From: Synechococcus sp. CO36386bin_37
GTDB taxonomy: Bacteria; Cyanobacteriota; Cyanobacteriia; PCC-6307; Cyanobiaceae
Length of the DNA: 15,463 nucleotides
Assembly: GCA_011525445.1 (NCBI GenBank)
Contig: WTGE01000381.1
Coordinates: 1 to 15,463 of the forward strand
Direction of reading: 5' to 3'
The position numbers and the translations under genes were made by a program. Shown in pieces: positions 1-7,308 of this stretch. Positions within the stretch are counted from its first letter, which is position 1, and each line of letters begins with the position of its first letter. Below the pieces are notes generated by a model. The model was not told where the DNA came from. It was given only the letters and a program-made list of their open reading frames with translations, and ran no database searches.

Positions 1-544
1 TCCCTGCAGAGCAGTGCACTTCTAAGGTCACTTGTCCATGTTGGAGGTCCCAATTCTCAATAGAAAGGGAGTGGATTGTCACGCAGCGAGCTGCCAGGTC
101 CATCACTTCGCCGCGGCGAGCCCTGGCATAGGCGCGTTCCCCGTTCACATGAACAGCGGAAAACTGTGGCGGACATTGCTCAATCCTGCCGCGGAATGAA
201 TCGAGAGCCTGGTTCATCGACTCGCGTGTTAACGGCGGCCATGCTCGAACGGACGTCACCTCTCCTTGTAGATCGTCAGTAATGGTGCTGGTCCCGAGCT
301 GAATGACGCCGCGATAGGTTTTTTCACCTGGTAAGAAGGGGAGTAGCCGTGTGGCTTGTCCTACCGCAATTGGCAGGACTCCAGTTACAGCTGGGTCAAG
401 CGTGCCGCCATGTCCCACGCGTTTGGTTTGAAGAACGCTCCGGATCCTGCTCACGCAAGCTTGTGAGGTGAGGCCTGATGGCTTGTCAATCACAACGAAG
501 CCAACTGGTGCATCCAAGGAGTTCAAGCGGCAGTTGTTCCGCAT
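1..544 (-). CDS. truB: tRNA pseudouridine(55) synthase TruB, C-terminus cut by window edge
   Basis: TruB converts uridine 55 in the T-loop of most tRNAs to pseudouridine. About 181 codons are visible and the frame is open at base 1, so the C-terminal part (the family is usually about 300 residues) lies outside the window. Recognisable motifs are GFVVIDKPSGLTS (residues 15-27), KRVGHGGTLDP (41-51), whose Asp50 corresponds to the catalytic aspartate, the GEKTYRG segment, and CPPQFSAVHVNGERAYARARRG, all typical of TruB. I chose the ATG at 544-542 because an AGGA lies 6 bases upstream of it. In-frame TTG codons follow shortly (residues 7 and 10), so the true N-terminus could be a few residues shorter. 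The gene is head to head with the methyltransferase at 592, leaving 47 bases for both 5' regions. The assignment is firm; the exact start is less so. Confidence 0.95.
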   Translation of the reverse strand, partial: MRNNCRLNSLDAPVGFVVIDKPSGLTSQACVSRIRSVLQTKRVGHGGTLDPAVTGVLPIAVGQATRLLPFLPGEKTYRGVIQLGTSTITDDLQGEVTSVRAWPPLTRESMNQALDSFRGRIEQCPPQFSAVHVNGERAYARARRGEVMDLAARCVTIHSLSIENWDLQHGQVTLEVHCSAG

Positions 545-591
545 GTGGCATCCTGCCCGCACGTAAATTGAAAGTGGCCTGCTGCCAACAA

Positions 592-1350
592 ATGCAGAAT
601 CTGAGCGATTTTCCCCGCGTGGACATTGAGAACTTTCTGAGCAGTGGCTTTTCTGTTCGTGCCCATTTGGCTGATTATCTTCAGCTCACACTGGAGCAGG
701 TTGATCAGCGCTTGCCGGTAGGCAAAGACCAGTTGGCTGCGTTGCATCCTGGGGTTTTTCAACCGGATCAGGCCACTGAATTTTATGAAAGCACAGTTGG
801 GACCGCTCATCTGTTCGAGTTGGCAGCATGGCACCTCGGGAGTTCGAACTACATTGCAGACACACTCCGTTTGCAGGAGACGATCGCTCGGGGGATTGTT
901 CTCGATTTTGGTGGAGGAATTGGGACCCATGCCCTAGCGGCCGCGGCGCTGGACTCGGTTCGATACGTTCATTTTGTGGATCTCAACCCCCACAACAGGT
1001 CGTTTGTCTGGTCGAGAGCTTTGGCTCTTGGCCTGGATCAGAAGCTTTCCGTCCATCGCGATTTGGGTGATCTCGCAGGCCAGCGCGTGGATACGGTCAT
1101 TTGCCTTGATGTTCTGGAACATCTACCTGATCCTGCAGATCAACTCATGCAATTCCATGCGTTGATGCAAAAAGATGGGCGAGCTTTGTTGAATTGGTAT
1201 TTTTTCAAAGGTCATCATGGTGAATATCCCTTTCATTTTGATGACCCAGATCTCGTGAATACGTTTTTTCAGACGTTGCAATCCCACTTTCTCGAGATTT
1301 TTCATCCTCTCCTCATAACAACGCGGGTTTATCGCCCACGTCATTGCTGA
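592..1350 (+). CDS. class I SAM-dependent methyltransferase, substrate unknown
   Basis: This 252-residue protein carries the hallmarks of a Rossmann-fold methyltransferase: motif I VLDFGGGIGT (residues 103-112) for binding S-adenosylmethionine, an acidic VDLN (129-132) at the end of strand 2, and CLDVLEHLPDP (171-181) in the motif IV region. The roughly 100-residue N-terminal part is helical and resembles nothing I can name, and the C-terminal part is rich in His, Phe and Tyr. No membrane segment is evident. The reading frame is open back to 478, but that stretch overlaps the 5' end of truB on the other strand and looks like antisense sequence, so the ATG at 592 is preferred; TTG 568 and GTG 574 are alternatives. 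No clear ribosome binding site precedes any of them. It sits between truB and rpmA, which makes a target in the translation apparatus possible, but this is only context. Ubiquinone-type and small-molecule methyltransferases have the same fold. Confidence 0.8.
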   Translation: MQNLSDFPRVDIENFLSSGFSVRAHLADYLQLTLEQVDQRLPVGKDQLAALHPGVFQPDQATEFYESTVGTAHLFELAAWHLGSSNYIADTLRLQETIARGIVLDFGGGIGTHALAAAALDSVRYVHFVDLNPHNRSFVWSRALALGLDQKLSVHRDLGDLAGQRVDTVICLDVLEHLPDPADQLMQFHALMQKDGRALLNWYFFKGHHGEYPFHFDDPDLVNTFFQTLQSHFLEIFHPLLITTRVYRPRHC

Positions 1351-1397
1351 GACTGATATCAGGACCAGTTTTATGCCAGCCGAAGTGTAATTCCGAT

Positions 1398-1431
1398 AAA
1401 AAACCAATGATCGCCATAACGATCATTGGTT
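1398..1431 (-). terminator. intrinsic terminator of the rplU-rpmA operon
   Basis: A perfect 12-base-pair stem is formed by 1402-1413 and 1420-1431 with a 6-base loop. Read on the minus strand it is followed directly by six U residues (A-tract at 1398-1403 on the plus strand), which is the classical rho-independent form. It lies 46 bases beyond the rpmA stop codon. On the plus strand no U-tract follows, so it should act mainly on rplU-rpmA and not on the methyltransferase converging from the left. Confidence 0.9.
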
Positions 1432-1476
1432 GAGGTGAAGTTTTCGATTGTGTTGAGTGGAGTGCTCAGAACCAAA

Positions 1477-1746
1477 CTATGGTGCAACAGCTGCGACGTT
1501 GATGCGCTTTCGGTTGCGGAGCCCTCGGCGGATTGACTCGAATTTCACAACACCATCGGTCAGAGCAAACAGAGTGTCGTCCTTACCACGACCAACGTTG
1601 ATACCAGGCATCACTGAGGTACCACGCTGGCGGATGAGAATGGATCCAGCTGTCACGGTCTCACCGCCATAGGCCTTAACGCCCAGGCGCTTGGCGTTGG
1701 AGTCACGTCCGTTACGGGTTGAGCCTGTGCCTTTCTTATGGGCCAT
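1477..1746 (-). CDS. rpmA: 50S ribosomal protein L27
   Basis: L27 is a component of the large ribosomal subunit whose N-terminal arm reaches toward the peptidyl transferase centre and helps place tRNA. The 89-residue product starts [16 protein letters not shown], followed by [24 protein letters not shown] and HGINVG-like [16 protein letters not shown], the normal L27 pattern and length. There is no cleavable leader of the kind found in Firmicutes L27. The gene follows rplU with a 42-base gap and precedes a strong terminator, so the two form the usual rplU-rpmA operon. No Shine-Dalgarno sequence is visible ahead of the ATG, where the upstream bases are pyrimidine-rich. Confidence 0.98.
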   Translation of the reverse strand: MAHKKGTGSTRNGRDSNAKRLGVKAYGGETVTAGSILIRQRGTSVMPGINVGRGKDDTLFALTDGVVKFESIRRGLRNRKRINVAAVAP

Positions 1747-1788
1747 GGGAATTCAATGCGATGGAGAGATGGAAATGTGCTTAGGGAA

Positions 1789-2166
1789 CTAGCTGATGGC
1801 CTTGCCGTCAACGGAGATGGATTCGACCATGACTCGAGTGAGCTCCTGTCGATGTCCATTTTTACGACGGGTCTTCTTTTTAGGGCGCATTTTGTAGACA
1901 ATCACCTTCTGACCTCGTCGGTGGGCCATGACTTTGAGCTCCACACTGGCTCCCTGGACGTAGGGCTTGCCCACCGTGGCCACACCTTCATTCTTCACAA
2001 GAAGAACTTTTTCGAGAGTGATAGTGCTGTCGATATCCGCAGCCAGCCTGTCCAGGTCGTAATAACGATTGGGTTGAACCCAGAACTGTTGACCTGAGGC
2101 CTCGACAATGGCGTAGGAGCCTGAATCTGGGGCTGATGTGGAGCTGCTGGTACTGGTTTCTGCCAT
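1789..2166 (-). CDS. rplU: 50S ribosomal protein L21
   Basis: L21 binds 23S rRNA in the large subunit. The core ([21 protein letters not shown], then [27 protein letters not shown], then [21 protein letters not shown]) is a textbook L21 sequence; the [16 protein letters not shown] stretch is the basic rRNA-binding signature. At 125 residues it is longer than the E. coli protein (103), mainly because of a Ser/Thr-rich N-terminal extension of about 16 residues and a short C-terminal tail. It is the first gene of rplU-rpmA and is transcribed away from kaiA; the two start codons are 134 bases apart, so promoters for both operons must lie in or near 2167-2300. I could not identify convincing -10/-35 boxes there. 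No Shine-Dalgarno sequence precedes the ATG. Confidence 0.97.
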   Translation of the reverse strand: MAETSTSSSTSAPDSGSYAIVEASGQQFWVQPNRYYDLDRLAADIDSTITLEKVLLVKNEGVATVGKPYVQGASVELKVMAHRRGQKVIVYKMRPKKKTRRKNGHRQELTRVMVESISVDGKAIS

Positions 2167-2300
2167 GAGCTATGAGACGCGACCAGGCTCGGAAACTCAC
2201 GGAATCCGATTTTGCCTGTGACGCAATCGAAAGACAAACCAAGATCTTCGGGCTTCGCCATCTCTTTCGTCAAGATTTAAATGATCACTTTTTGTTTTGG

Positions 2301-3197
2301 ATGACGAGGCCGGCACTCACAATTGCGTTGTTGTTGAGTTCACCTGAGCTTGAAACGGCCTGTTGTCAGTGGTTGCCTAGCAATCGTTACAAACCATTGG
2401 ATCTTTTGCCGGATGACAGTGGAGTTGGTGTTGTCTCCGCTTTGGAGGGGCAACGGGAGTCTGTTGATGCTGTAGTCATCGAGCAGTCTCTTCTTGAAAC
2501 CCAGATCCGTGAGGAATTACTGGCTCGTGGATTGCTCTTCCCTGCTGTTGTTGTGGGTGAATTGATGGGCCGCGTCGATTACCATCCAGAAGAGGTGCAT
2601 CTGCCAGGCGATCAGCTTGAGCAACTCGGTTACAACGTTGACGCAGCGATATCTCGTTTTCTGCGTCAAGGGCAGAAACATCTTCGCTCTGACGATGGCA
2701 CTACTGAGTCGGATCAGGTGGCAGTTCAATCTGAGGGCAGCGCTTGGAGATTATCAACTCGCTTGCAGGAAAGGCTGGGTTACCTCGGAGTCTTTTACAA
2801 AAGAGATCCGTCGAGATTTCTTGCGAATCTTCCGCCTCCAGAACAGCGTGAACTCCTGCAGTCCCTGCAGCGAACCTACCGAGATTTACTCATTAGTTAT
2901 TTTCGCGACCCTGCTTCTGCAAACCAGGCACTAGAGAGTTTCGTTAACACTGCATTTTTTGGCGACTTGCCCATTACGCAAACCGTTGAGATCCATATGA
3001 ATCTGATTGACGATTTTTGGAAACAACTCAGACTTGAAGGGCATAAAGACGATTTTCTCCAGGACTATCGTTTAGCTCTACTGGATGTCATGGCTCACCT
3101 TTGCGAGATGTATCGACGTTCGGTTCCAAGTGATATTCCATTGGCATCAGCTGGTTCTCAGCGGCGAGCCCTTCACGAATCGGAGGTGAATTCATGA
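2301..3197 (+). CDS. kaiA: circadian clock protein KaiA
   Basis: KaiA stimulates KaiC autophosphorylation by binding the KaiC C-terminal tail, and is sequestered by KaiB-KaiC in the other half of the daily cycle. The 298-residue protein has an N-terminal pseudo-receiver domain (about residues 1-125, with [10 protein letters not shown] matching the conserved core), a linker (about 125-150), and the highly conserved C-terminal four-helix domain starting at [17 protein letters not shown] (154-170), with [19 protein letters not shown] and [10 protein letters not shown] following. I chose the ATG at 2301, where homology to known KaiA begins. The frame stays open upstream to an ATG at 2172, but those 43 codons show no family similarity. 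The C-terminus runs about 18 residues beyond the S. elongatus form. The stop overlaps the kaiB start (ATGA), implying translational coupling, unlike S. elongatus where kaiA and kaiBC are separate transcription units. Having kaiA at all points to Synechococcus and not Prochlorococcus. Confidence 0.97.
   Translation: MTRPALTIALLLSSPELETACCQWLPSNRYKPLDLLPDDSGVGVVSALEGQRESVDAVVIEQSLLETQIREELLARGLLFPAVVVGELMGRVDYHPEEVHLPGDQLEQLGYNVDAAISRFLRQGQKHLRSDDGTTESDQVAVQSEGSAWRLSTRLQERLGYLGVFYKRDPSRFLANLPPPEQRELLQSLQRTYRDLLISYFRDPASANQALESFVNTAFFGDLPITQTVEIHMNLIDDFWKQLRLEGHKDDFLQDYRLALLDVMAHLCEMYRRSVPSDIPLASAGSQRRALHESEVNS
3182..3189 (+). promoter_or_regulatory. strong ribosome binding site of kaiB inside kaiA
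   Basis: GGAGGTGA ends 4 bases before the kaiB ATG at 3194 and lies within the last codons of kaiA. It is a near-perfect anti-Shine-Dalgarno match and is notable because several other genes here (rplU, rpmA, purD, nblS, bamA) lack a recognisable site. It supports independent as well as coupled initiation on kaiB. Confidence 0.75.
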
Positions 3198-3553
3198 GTC
3201 CTCGTAAGACTTATATTCTCAAGCTTTATGTGGCAGGCAACACCCCCAACTCGATGCGAGCGCTAAAGACACTCCGCAATATTCTGGAAACCGAATTCAA
3301 GGGTGTTTATGCACTTAAAGTGATTGATGTTCTGAAAAATCCCCAGCTGGCGGAGGAGGATAAGATTCTGGCTACTCCTACGTTGTCAAAAATTCTTCCG
3401 CCCCCTGTAAGACGGATCATAGGTGACCTATCTGATCGAGAACGTGTGCTCATTGGACTTGATCTTCTTTATGACGAACTTGTTGATAACAATCTCAACT
3501 CGTCTCTCATAGACACGTTGGAAGATCCGAACATTGATGAAGCAGATCCTTAA
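3194..3553 (+). CDS. kaiB: circadian clock protein KaiB
   Basis: KaiB is the fold-switching, thioredoxin-like clock protein that binds the CI ring of phosphorylated KaiC at night, captures KaiA, and so drives dephosphorylation. The first 94 or so residues ([20 protein letters not shown], then [54 protein letters not shown]) are almost identical to the well-known S. elongatus protein. The product is 119 residues, about 17 longer than the 102-residue S. elongatus form; the extra part is an acidic, Asn/Asp-rich tail (from about residue 95). The start codon overlaps the kaiA stop by 4 bases, and an excellent Shine-Dalgarno sequence precedes it. kaiC follows after 60 bases. Confidence 0.98.
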   Translation: MSPRKTYILKLYVAGNTPNSMRALKTLRNILETEFKGVYALKVIDVLKNPQLAEEDKILATPTLSKILPPPVRRIIGDLSDRERVLIGLDLLYDELVDNNLNSSLIDTLEDPNIDEADP

Positions 3554-3567
3554 GCCTGAAGGTGGTC

Positions 3568-3596
3568 TTTTGCTTGCAGTGGATTTTTCTTATTAA
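3568..3596 (+). promoter_or_regulatory. weak candidate promoter ahead of kaiC
   Basis: In the 60-base kaiB-kaiC gap a TATTAA box (3591-3596) lies 17 bases after a poor -35 match TTTTGC (3568-3573). The surrounding T-rich stretch is compatible with a promoter, but the -35 box is weak and this may be chance. It would let kaiC be transcribed apart from kaiAB. Confidence 0.2.
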
Positions 3597-3613
3597 CGTT
3601 AGAAGGCAAGGTC

Positions 3614-5155
3614 GTGGTCATGCAGATTTCTAGCTCAAGTGGTTCCCCTCAGATGCAGGTCCAAAAGCTTCCGACAGGAATCGAAGGCTTTGACGATGTT
3701 TGTCAAGGCGGCTTGCCGATTGGTCGTAGTACTCTGATCAGCGGGACATCGGGAACTGGAAAGACAGTTTTTTCTCTTCATTTTCTCCATAACGGAATTG
3801 CTCATTACGACGAGCCAGGCATTTTTGTCACTTTTGAAGAATCACCTCTGGATATTCTGCGAAATGCTGCAAGTTTTGGCTGGAATTTGCAGGAAATGGT
3901 TGAGCAAGACAAGCTTTTTATTCTTGACGCTTCTCCTGATCCTGATGGACAAGACGTAGCAGGGAGCTTTGATCTATCTGGATTGATTGAGAGAATCAAC
4001 TATGCGATTCGTAAGTATAAAGCTAAGAGGGTGGCAATCGACTCTATTACTGCTGTCTTTCAGCAATATGATGCAGTCTTTGTCGTACGGCGAGAGATTT
4101 TTCGTTTGATTGCCCGTTTAAAAGAAATTGGCGTCACAACTGTGATGACGACGGAACGAATTGATGAATATGGTCCTATCGCACGCTACGGAGTAGAAGA
4201 GTTTGTGTCCGATAACGTAGTAATACTCCGTAATGTGCTTGAGGGTGAGCGTCGTCGTCGCACTGTTGAGATTCTCAAGCTGCGCGGCACAACTCATATG
4301 AAAGGAGAGTTTCCCTTCACGATGGGGGCTCATGGAATCAGTATTTTCCCATTGGGTGCGATGAGGTTAACCCAGCGATCATCAAACGTGAGGGTAAGTT
4401 CTGGTGTGCCTCGTCTCGATGAGATGTGTGGAGGCGGTTATTTTAAAGATTCAATTATTCTCGCAACAGGTGCAACCGGTACGGGAAAAACATTGCTTGT
4501 TTCTAAGTTCATTGAGGATGCTTGTAATAACAAAGAGCGCGCAATCTTGTTTGCTTACGAAGAGTCTCGTGCCCAGTTGCTGCGTAATGGGGCAAGTTGG
4601 GGTATCGATTTTGAGCAGATGGAGCAAGATGGATTGTTGAAAATCATATGCGCGTATCCTGAGTCGACAGGTCTAGAAGATCACCTACAAATTATTAAAA
4701 CTGAAATTAGTCAATTCAAACCGTCGAGGATGGCAATCGATTCCCTATCTGCTCTGGCACGTGGTGTTAGTCATAATGCCTTCCGGCAGTTCGTTATTGG
4801 TGTAACTGGTTACGCCAAGCAGGAGGAGATTGCTGGGTTTTTTACAAATACTTCCGAAGAGTTCATGGGTAGCCACTCAATTACTGACTCTCATATTTCA
4901 ACGATCACAGATACTATTCTGCTGCTCCAATATGTTGAAATTCGAGGTGAAATGGCTCGCGCTCTGAATGTCTTTAAAATGCGCGGTTCTTGGCATGATC
5001 GAGGAATTCGGGAATTTTTAATTACCGGTCAAGGACCCCAAATTAAGGATTCATTCTCTAATTTTGAGAGGATCATTAGTGGAGTCCCACATCGCGTAAT
5101 GATGGATGAACGCAGTGAACTGTCTCGTATTGCTCGAGGCGTATCGCCTGAATGA
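3614..5155 (+). CDS. kaiC: circadian clock ATPase/autokinase KaiC
   Basis: KaiC is the central clock oscillator, a hexameric double-ring RecA-like ATPase that autophosphorylates and dephosphorylates over about a day. Both halves are intact. The CI domain has Walker A GTSGTGKT (Lys50) and the catalytic Glu75-Glu76; the CII domain has GATGTGKT (Lys292) and Glu316-Glu317. The paired phosphorylation sites of CII are Ser429 and Thr430 (in SITDSHISTITDT), equivalent to Ser431/Thr432 of S. elongatus. The C-terminal A-loop and tail that bind KaiA are present (SELSRIARGV). At 513 residues it is close to the usual 519. The start shown is a GTG with AGAAGG 7 bases upstream; an ATG two codons on (3620) is equally possible and would give 511 residues. 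Third codon positions are visibly A/T-richer than in the surrounding housekeeping genes. It converges with nblS across 43 bases with no evident terminator. Confidence 0.98.
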   Translation: MVMQISSSSGSPQMQVQKLPTGIEGFDDVCQGGLPIGRSTLISGTSGTGKTVFSLHFLHNGIAHYDEPGIFVTFEESPLDILRNAASFGWNLQEMVEQDKLFILDASPDPDGQDVAGSFDLSGLIERINYAIRKYKAKRVAIDSITAVFQQYDAVFVVRREIFRLIARLKEIGVTTVMTTERIDEYGPIARYGVEEFVSDNVVILRNVLEGERRRRTVEILKLRGTTHMKGEFPFTMGAHGISIFPLGAMRLTQRSSNVRVSSGVPRLDEMCGGGYFKDSIILATGATGTGKTLLVSKFIEDACNNKERAILFAYEESRAQLLRNGASWGIDFEQMEQDGLLKIICAYPESTGLEDHLQIIKTEISQFKPSRMAIDSLSALARGVSHNAFRQFVIGVTGYAKQEEIAGFFTNTSEEFMGSHSITDSHISTITDTILLLQYVEIRGEMARALNVFKMRGSWHDRGIREFLITGQGPQIKDSFSNFERIISGVPHRVMMDERSELSRIARGVSPE

Positions 5156-5198
5156 AAATTAAGAAGGGTGAGTTCCGCGAGTTCTCGGCTTAGCTAGA

Positions 5199-7295
5199 TT
5201 AAGTCGAAGAGAGTTGGTTTTTCTCAATAATTGGTTCGTCAAAAACGGGTTGACGTTCGGCTTGGAGTCTTAATTCATCTTGATCGGCTTGAGCAAGGGG
5301 CAAGTCAAACCAAAAAGTTGTTCCCACGTCAGGTTCGCTCGCCATTCTGATTATGCTGCCGTGTTTCTCAAGAATACCTCGCACAATTGATAAACCGAGT
5401 CCTGTGCCAACTTCTGTATGAACAGCATTTTCAACACGGTAAAAACGTTCAAAAATTCGTTGTTGTTTGTCCTCGCTGATGCCGTAACCAGTGTCACTGA
5501 CCTCTATACGAAGTTTTGGCAGAGGTGAAATCATTTCGCACTGAGGCGCTTGTGAAGGGTTGGCCGGTAGAGGTCCCATAAAGCAGCTATCCGGCCAGGT
5601 GTAAGCGCGCAGGACGATACGACTGCCGCTTCGGCTGAACTTCAGAGCATTGCCGACGAGATTGTCCAGCACCTGAAGGAGTAAATCCCAATTACCGAGA
5701 ATGTCAGGAAGTTCAATTGCAGCTTCCAATGCAAGATTAACTTGTTTATCGGATGCGTTCAATTGATAACTGCGTAAAGTTTGTTCCAGACCCGGTTTCA
5801 GATCGAGTGCTGAAAATTGAACACTGGGGTGAGACTCCAGTCTTGAGAGATCGAGTACATCATTAACGAGTCGTGTAAGTCGATCTGTTTCTGAATTGGC
5901 AACGCCAAGAAACTCTTGTTTGTCTTCTTCACTAAGTTGCTCACCCATTTCATAAAGGGTTTCCACGTAGCTTTTGATATTGAATAACGGCGTGCGTAGT
6001 TCATGAGACACGTTGCTGATGAACCGACTTTGCGCTGCATTGAGTTCGACTTCACGTGTGAGATCCTGCATCGTCACAGCGATTCCCTTTAAATTTTCAT
6101 TACTTGGTTCGCGCACGGCTTGGAGTACGAAACGTAATGTTCTTGGGGGTTCTCCGATACTGCTACGCAATTCATTACTATCAAGTCCTTGATTAAGAAC
6201 TCCATCGAGTGGATCATGGAGTTCAATTGCGAGGAGGTCTGGGATTGCGTTGAGAAAATCCTGACCTTCGAGATTGCGACCTTCCCAGCGAAACAATCTG
6301 CGTGCGGTCGGGTTGGCCAAGACAATCTGACCTCTTTCGTCAAGAAGAACTGCACCATCGGCCATGGTTGCTATCAGTGATGCCTGTTTTACTTGAGCCG
6401 CCTGTAATTCCTCGATGTTGGCGGCGTCGTAGTCCTGGAGTTGAGATGCCATTGCGTTGAAGCCATCCAGTAACTCCCCCATTTCGCCGCCTACGGGGAA
6501 TCCGATCCTGGCCTGAAAATCTCCATCAGCAATGGAGCGAACACCCCGAAGCAGTTCTTTGACGGGTCTGGTTACGGTCAAAGCGTTGAAAACAGCGCCA
6601 AGAATGACCAGAACCCAGATGGAGATAAAAACGGTAACCGTGACCTCTCGAGTGAGCGATGCACTGGCAAGAGCAGAGTCATTTGGATTCACGCCCAAGG
6701 AGAGCACTCCCAGATAACGCCCTTCTTGAATCAGGGGCACAAATACATCGGTGACCTGACCATCGGGGGTCAGGTGCTGACGGACTAAGGGATTTTTAGG
6801 TCGAGATCTCAGTTCGCTTGGGAGCTCAAGTCGTCTGTTAAGACGCAGATCACCCCTGGTGTCAGCATCATTTCCACTGATTGGAATGCCGAGGTACACC
6901 ACGCCTTCGGGATCGGCGAAAAAGATGTAGCGAAGGCTTCGGCTCGAACGCCAAAATTGCTCAGCGACATTGGCGAGCTCTCTGTCGTGACCTTGGGCGA
7001 CCAGTTCGGTGACATTGCCGGCGAGAAGCAACCCCAGATCGCGGGCATAGCGCGTGTCGTTCATCACGGCATCGCGCTGAATGCCATTCAGTGCAAAAAA
7101 GGTGATACCGGTCATCATGAGGCTCACCACCAGAGTGGCGACCGCCAGAAGCTTCGTCTGAAGGCTGAATTCGGCCCACCAGAGGCGAATACCTCTCCAA
7201 AAGCCCCTTTTCTCCTCGCATGGTTCGGAGGAGAACGATCCTGCCCATGAGGATTGCGTGGAGTTCGCAGAAACTGGTGCGGAACCGCTACTCAT
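5199..7295 (-). CDS. nblS: membrane sensor histidine kinase, NblS/Hik33 (DspA) type
   Basis: This 698-residue two-component kinase has the full NblS/Hik33 layout: a cytoplasmic N-terminus, membrane segment 1 (about 48-70), a periplasmic sensor region (about 71-217), membrane segment 2 (about 218-239), HAMP (about 240-290), PAS (about 305-415), HisKA with the H-box FISNVSHELRTPL (phospho-acceptor His431), and an HATPase domain with N-box NLVGNALKF (545-553), G1 DTGYGIS (601-607) and G2 GTGLGLSIV (630-638). In cyanobacteria this family controls responses to high light, nutrient stress and cold, acting through the response regulator RpaB. The frame is open upstream to 7550, but that part lies inside purD, so I chose the ATG at 7295, 13 bases after the purD stop; no strong ribosome binding site is seen. 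A Pro-rich insertion (about 567-593) separates the N-box from the G1 box. purD and nblS are probably co-transcribed. Confidence 0.93.
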   Translation of the reverse strand: MSSGSAPVSANSTQSSWAGSFSSEPCEEKRGFWRGIRLWWAEFSLQTKLLAVATLVVSLMMTGITFFALNGIQRDAVMNDTRYARDLGLLLAGNVTELVAQGHDRELANVAEQFWRSSRSLRYIFFADPEGVVYLGIPISGNDADTRGDLRLNRRLELPSELRSRPKNPLVRQHLTPDGQVTDVFVPLIQEGRYLGVLSLGVNPNDSALASASLTREVTVTVFISIWVLVILGAVFNALTVTRPVKELLRGVRSIADGDFQARIGFPVGGEMGELLDGFNAMASQLQDYDAANIEELQAAQVKQASLIATMADGAVLLDERGQIVLANPTARRLFRWEGRNLEGQDFLNAIPDLLAIELHDPLDGVLNQGLDSNELRSSIGEPPRTLRFVLQAVREPSNENLKGIAVTMQDLTREVELNAAQSRFISNVSHELRTPLFNIKSYVETLYEMGEQLSEEDKQEFLGVANSETDRLTRLVNDVLDLSRLESHPSVQFSALDLKPGLEQTLRSYQLNASDKQVNLALEAAIELPDILGNWDLLLQVLDNLVGNALKFSRSGSRIVLRAYTWPDSCFMGPLPANPSQAPQCEMISPLPKLRIEVSDTGYGISEDKQQRIFERFYRVENAVHTEVGTGLGLSIVRGILEKHGSIIRMASEPDVGTTFWFDLPLAQADQDELRLQAERQPVFDEPIIEKNQLSST

Positions 7296-7308
7296 GGTGA
7301 GCCAATTC

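Noticed and set aside
478..591. Methyltransferase frame open upstream to an ATG at 478
   Set aside because: It overlaps the 5' end of truB on the opposite strand, and the added residues are Cys/Ser/Arg-rich with no methyltransferase likeness.
2172..2300. 43-codon in-frame N-terminal extension of KaiA
   Set aside because: Similarity to KaiA begins at the ATG at 2301; the extension covers the whole rplU-kaiA intergenic region and shows no known domain.
5156..5198. Possible terminator hairpin between kaiC and nblS (CGAG-TT-CTCG)
   Set aside because: The stem is only four pairs with a two-base loop, which is too tight, and no U-tract follows.
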